Shown piece by piece: positions 53,994-56,925 of a stretch of 56,925 nt of DNA (positions are counted from its first letter, which is position 1; every line of letters starts with the position of its first letter). Location of the stretch: the NCBI GenBank assembly GCA_029233965.1, contig JARGOP010000032.1:1-56925 (forward strand), given 5' to 3'. Below the pieces are notes generated by a model. That model was given only the letters and a program-made list of their open reading frames with translations. It ran no database searches and had not been told where the DNA came from. Source of the DNA: Verrucomicrobiales bacterium. GTDB lineage: Bacteria; Verrucomicrobiota; Verrucomicrobiia; Verrucomicrobiales; DEV007. The position numbers and the translations under genes were made by a program.

Positions 53994-56002
53994 GATTTTT
54001 TTCCCGGAAGCGGCACCCTGAGCTGCACGGTGACGCCTTCCTCCGGATTCGGTGAAATGGCAAGCTTACCGCGCAGGGCCGAGGCGCGACGTCGATAGGT
54101 TTTCATGCCCAGCCCCGGCGAGAGGGCAGGATCGTCGGGGTCGAATCCACACCCGTTGTCCTTGACCGAGAGCTGCAGCTCGCGTGGTTTCCAATCCAGT
54201 TTCACATCGATCCGCGAGGCCCCGGAATGGCGGCGGGCGTTGCTGAGGGCTTCTTTGAAAAAGAGCACCCACTCTCTCGCCCACGCGATCTCGGGACGCC
54301 CCTGGGGCACCTCTCCCTCGATCAAGAATTCGTGCTCCACGCCTTCGAGCATTCGTTCGGTGATGCCCTCGACACGGCGCTGAAATCCCTCCCAGCTTTC
54401 CGCCGTCGGAGCGAGCAGCCAGATAACATCCCGCATGTTGTCGAGCGTCTCGCGCGCCGTTTCGGAAAGCCCGGTGAGACGGTCCCGCACCGGGTCATCG
54501 CCGGCGAGCTGGCGGCGGGCGAGATCGCTTTCGAGGGCGAGGTGACTGAGACTCGCCCCGAGTTCATCGTGCAGATCATGGGCGATGCGCTCCCTCAGTT
54601 CCTCGCGTGAAACCGCGGCCCGGCGGCGCTGCCAGATCAGCATCGTCGTCAGTCCCGCGAAAACCGCAGCGAGGAGGCCCGCCCCGAAGATCACTGCGAG
54701 ACGGCGTCTCTCTGCCGCGATCAGGGCGAGTCGTTCGTCAATGACCGGGAGTCGCGCTTCCAGCGAAAGTCGCTCCTCCCGGCGATCCATCCAGGCGTTC
54801 CAAGAAAGCAACTCGCGGCGGCTTGAGTTCCCGTCGGTGAGCGACTCCAATTTCCAGAGGCCCACCTCCAGCTTGTCGCTCGCGTTCACGAGAGAGCCGG
54901 TGGCGACGTTTTCCCCCTGCGACCAGGCCTGCAATTCTGCGAGCGCAAAAAGGTAGTCGCCGGTGCGCTGCCAGAGTTCGAGAGATTCGACCCGCAATCG
55001 ACTCAGCGGCCGGCCCTCAGCGGGGATCATCACCGTGGCCGCCCCCGGATTCGGAAACGGTTCGTCGCCCGAATCGAAGAGGACCGTCTCGCGATCCGCC
55101 GCGTCGTATCCGAGGACACGAAAATGCGGCGGAAAACCGAACCCCGCCGTGTCGGCAAAATCACGGGGATGCGCGGGCACGAGATGCACCTCATCGACCG
55201 GCACTTCCGCAGCGAAGACGACCTCGACCCACTTGCGATGCTCCGCCTCCGTTTCGATAGCGCTGTGAAAACCATTCCACTCTGCGAGGTTCCGGCCCCG
55301 CCCGGGGAGGCACCAGAGATAGCCGTCCGTCAGATTCCCCGGCTGCCAACGGGGAGCGTTCCCCACTTCTGCCGAACTCTCGACGGGACGACGCAACGCG
55401 ACATTCCTACCTCCTGCCAAAACCACAATTTCGCCGAGTGAGTAAAAGCTGCCCTTGCCCGAGGAGCGCGGTCGATCCCCGAAAATCCGCACCCGCAGAA
55501 AGCGTCCCGCGACTCCGCTCGCGGCGTCCATCTGCAAACGGACAAAGGGCGGCGACAATCCGGCCCCGGGTCCGGACTCCTCCCATCGTCCAATCCGGAC
55601 AGCGTCTTCAAAGGAATCGTCTTCCGCAATTTCGACCTGAAGCTCGGGCGGAAATCCCTCCGAACCGTCTCCGCCCGAATCGACCGGAAGCCGCGCCGGA
55701 AAAAGGATCACCTCCTCAGGCACGACCCGCGATCCGAGATCAATCACGATCCACTGCGCCGAAGCGGGTCGTCCATAAAACCCGATTCGCCCGTGGACCT
55801 GGCCGGAATGAATCGCCTCCGGAAGTTCATCCAACCGGACCTGAATCCGCTCCTTTTCCTCCCGCAAGGCAGACGCGGAAGATTCCTCCCCGGCAGAAGA
55901 CACGAAGCCGGTCAGCAAAAAGCTCACGAGAAAGAGGGCGGGAAAATGGAAACTGAGAGAAGGCACCGGACTGAGGATGACCACTGCCGCGAGCCCGGTC
56001 AA
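53990..56002 (-). CDS. Sensor histidine kinase with discoidin-like periplasmic domains
   Basis: 670 residues; TTG start at 56002 has GGAGG nine bases upstream, with GTG alternatives a few codons in. The signal peptide is followed by two F5/8C discoidin-like domains (about 55-200 and 205-385), a coiled-coil linker, one transmembrane helix (LAVIFGAGLLAAVFAGLTTM), a HisKA_3 phosphoacceptor box AHDLHDELGASL (His475 region) and an ATPase domain with EALSNARRHSGA and DNGCGFDP. This is the NarX/LiaS-like kinase class. Sugar-binding sensor domains suggest it detects an extracellular glycan and phosphorylates the adjacent regulator. Confidence 0.9.
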   Translation of the reverse strand: MTGLAAVVILSPVPSLSFHFPALFLVSFLLTGFVSSAGEESSASALREEKERIQVRLDELPEAIHSGQVHGRIGFYGRPASAQWIVIDLGSRVVPEEVILFPARLPVDSGGDGSEGFPPELQVEIAEDDSFEDAVRIGRWEESGPGAGLSPPFVRLQMDAASGVAGRFLRVRIFGDRPRSSGKGSFYSLGEIVVLAGGRNVALRRPVESSAEVGNAPRWQPGNLTDGYLWCLPGRGRNLAEWNGFHSAIETEAEHRKWVEVVFAAEVPVDEVHLVPAHPRDFADTAGFGFPPHFRVLGYDAADRETVLFDSGDEPFPNPGAATVMIPAEGRPLSRLRVESLELWQRTGDYLFALAELQAWSQGENVATGSLVNASDKLEVGLWKLESLTDGNSSRRELLSWNAWMDRREERLSLEARLPVIDERLALIAAERRRLAVIFGAGLLAAVFAGLTTMLIWQRRRAAVSREELRERIAHDLHDELGASLSHLALESDLARRQLAGDDPVRDRLTGLSETARETLDNMRDVIWLLAPTAESWEGFQRRVEGITERMLEGVEHEFLIEGEVPQGRPEIAWAREWVLFFKEALSNARRHSGASRIDVKLDWKPRELQLSVKDNGCGFDPDDPALSPGLGMKTYRRRASALRGKLAISPNPEEGVTVQLRVPLPGKKS

Positions 56003-56101
56003 CTCCGACCGCCTCCGGCCATGAGACGAGTTCGCGGGACACGGCCGATGTCTCGCCCCCGCCCGCCTCTGCCACCGGCGGTCTCCCCGTGCCGCCCTCG
56101 C

Positions 56102-56866
56102 TCAGGGCTTCGCCTTTTTCTCCAGCATCGACTGGACCCGGGCCCGCTCTTTCTCCAGCGCCTCGCCGGCCACGGGCATCGGCTCGAAATCGGGATCGGG
56201 CGTGATCGTCTCGCCTTCGGAGATCTCCCGCCAGCGCAGGTTCCGGAACCAGACATCCTGCCCGTGATCCTGCAGCCAGAGCCGGCCACCGCGTCCGGTA
56301 AGGTCCCCGCCGCGAATCGCGAGAAGCTCGACATACTCAGCCCATTTCGGATCTTCGTAATCGAAAGACAGGACGCGCTCTCCGTTGAGCCAATGCTCGA
56401 TGACGGTGCCCTGACAAATGATGCGCGCCGTGTTCCACTCACCCACGGGGCGGGTCGCGTCCTTTCTCGGGGCCATGCAGAAAAAAATCGAGGCCGCCGC
56501 CTGACGGGCATTTTCGCCGTAGGGACTGCCGAGGTTGTCGAGGATCTGATACTCCACCTGTCCGGGCCGGTAGTAGACACCTGAGTTGCAACCCTCCGAG
56601 ACTTTCCATTCAAAGCGCAGCTCGAAATCGTCCGGCACCGTCGCGGCGGTGTACGTGAGCGAACCACCCCGGTCATGGCGATAGAAAGCGCCGTCTTCGA
56701 TGACCCAGTTTCCGCCGTGCTCCCATCCGTTGAAGGTTCTCCCGTCGAAGAGCGACGCGAATCCTGCCTCGGTGGGCTTTGCCTCGTCGGCACCGGCGGG
56801 GACGGAGGAAACGGCCAGCAAGGCGACGGCGCCAAGGCGGATATGAAAGAGGCTGGGAACATTCAT
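56102..56866 (-). CDS. DUF1080 (3-keto-disaccharide hydrolase-like) secreted protein
   Basis: 254 residues with a signal peptide (HIRLGAVALLAVSSVPAGA). DUF1080 motifs are GFASLFDGRTFNGWEH, WVIEDGAFYR, FELRFEWKVSEGCNSGVYYR and NTARIICQGTVIEHWLNG. The fold is a concanavalin-like jelly roll; some members hydrolyse 3-keto-glycosides, a reaction that pairs well with Gfo/Idh/MocA oxidoreductases such as that at 8865. It is 99 bases upstream of the kinase gene and may start the whole 15-kb block. Confidence 0.87.
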   Translation of the reverse strand: MNVPSLFHIRLGAVALLAVSSVPAGADEAKPTEAGFASLFDGRTFNGWEHGGNWVIEDGAFYRHDRGGSLTYTAATVPDDFELRFEWKVSEGCNSGVYYRPGQVEYQILDNLGSPYGENARQAAASIFFCMAPRKDATRPVGEWNTARIICQGTVIEHWLNGERVLSFDYEDPKWAEYVELLAIRGGDLTGRGGRLWLQDHGQDVWFRNLRWREISEGETITPDPDFEPMPVAGEALEKERARVQSMLEKKAKP

Positions 56867-56925
56867 AAGCTCGTGATGGACTGGTTTCAGAGTGCCATTT
56901 CGTGAAAAGAGTTCAACTGAATCCG

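Overview
The window looks like chromosomal DNA from a Gram-negative member of Verrucomicrobiota (or another PVC-group bacterium). This is inferred from family content. There are two sets of PSD1/planctomycete-cytochrome plus DUF1501 genes, a DUF1592/DUF1552 pair, an ECF sigma factor with a FecR/LamG partner, an SHD1 protein, a DUF1080 protein, a Gfo/Idh/MocA oxidoreductase with a Tat signal, lipoproteins and system II cytochrome c maturation. Base composition is GC-rich. I saw no rRNA, tRNA or CRISPR array, and no stretch over 300 bases lacks a gene call.

Layout. 1-2.1 kb: a large DUF6600-type lipoprotein on the minus strand, cut by the window edge. 2.3-6.5 kb: a formylglycine-generating-enzyme-like lipoprotein, a T5orf172-like protein, a VapBC pair, a tyrosine/dual-specificity phosphatase and a secreted SHD1 protein. 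6.5-10.2 kb: Nramp-like and TSUP transporters and the oxidoreductase, all on the minus strand. 10.4-14.6 kb: an AddA/RecB-like helicase-nuclease and an anchored protein. 14.6-20.9 kb (minus): a coupled operon of ECF sigma, FecR/LamG, PSD1 cytochrome and DUF1501. 21.1-24.8 kb: SbtA/SbtB bicarbonate transporter and regulator, an alpha/beta hydrolase and a sulfatase. 24.8-28.2 kb (minus): CorA, a broken DUF2207 gene and Mpl. 28.4-34.5 kb: a membrane cytochrome-domain/LRR protein, a lipoprotein, ResB and CcsA. 34.6-40.6 kb: a broken OmpA-like gene, pyruvate kinase, DUF4250, a c-type cytochrome, an acetyltransferase and a REC-cyclase. 40.6-42 kb: Bfd, bacterioferritin and an ArsC-family gene interrupted by UGA exactly at the catalytic cysteine codon. 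42-56.9 kb (minus): DUF1080, histidine kinase, response regulator, DUF1552, DUF1592, sialidase-like, PSD1 and DUF1501 genes, with a RAYT transposase and REPIN elements lodged between the last two.

How they fit together. ResB/CcsA would mature the many CxxCH proteins encoded here. The FGE-like protein could activate the Cys-type sulfatase at 23.3 kb. The sigma/FecR and kinase/regulator pairs sit at the head of the two large cytochrome/DUF1501 blocks and are the natural candidates to control them.

The strongest unusual signal is the probable selenocysteine ArsC-family protein at 41652-42008, where a SECIS-like hairpin follows the UGA. Next come the REPIN/RAYT invasion of the PSD1-DUF1501 unit, including one REPIN read as protein inside PSD1, and a bacterioferritin lacking two ferroxidase ligands. 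Two genes (OmpA-like and DUF2207) carry several frame lesions each, so either gene decay or consensus error must be considered.
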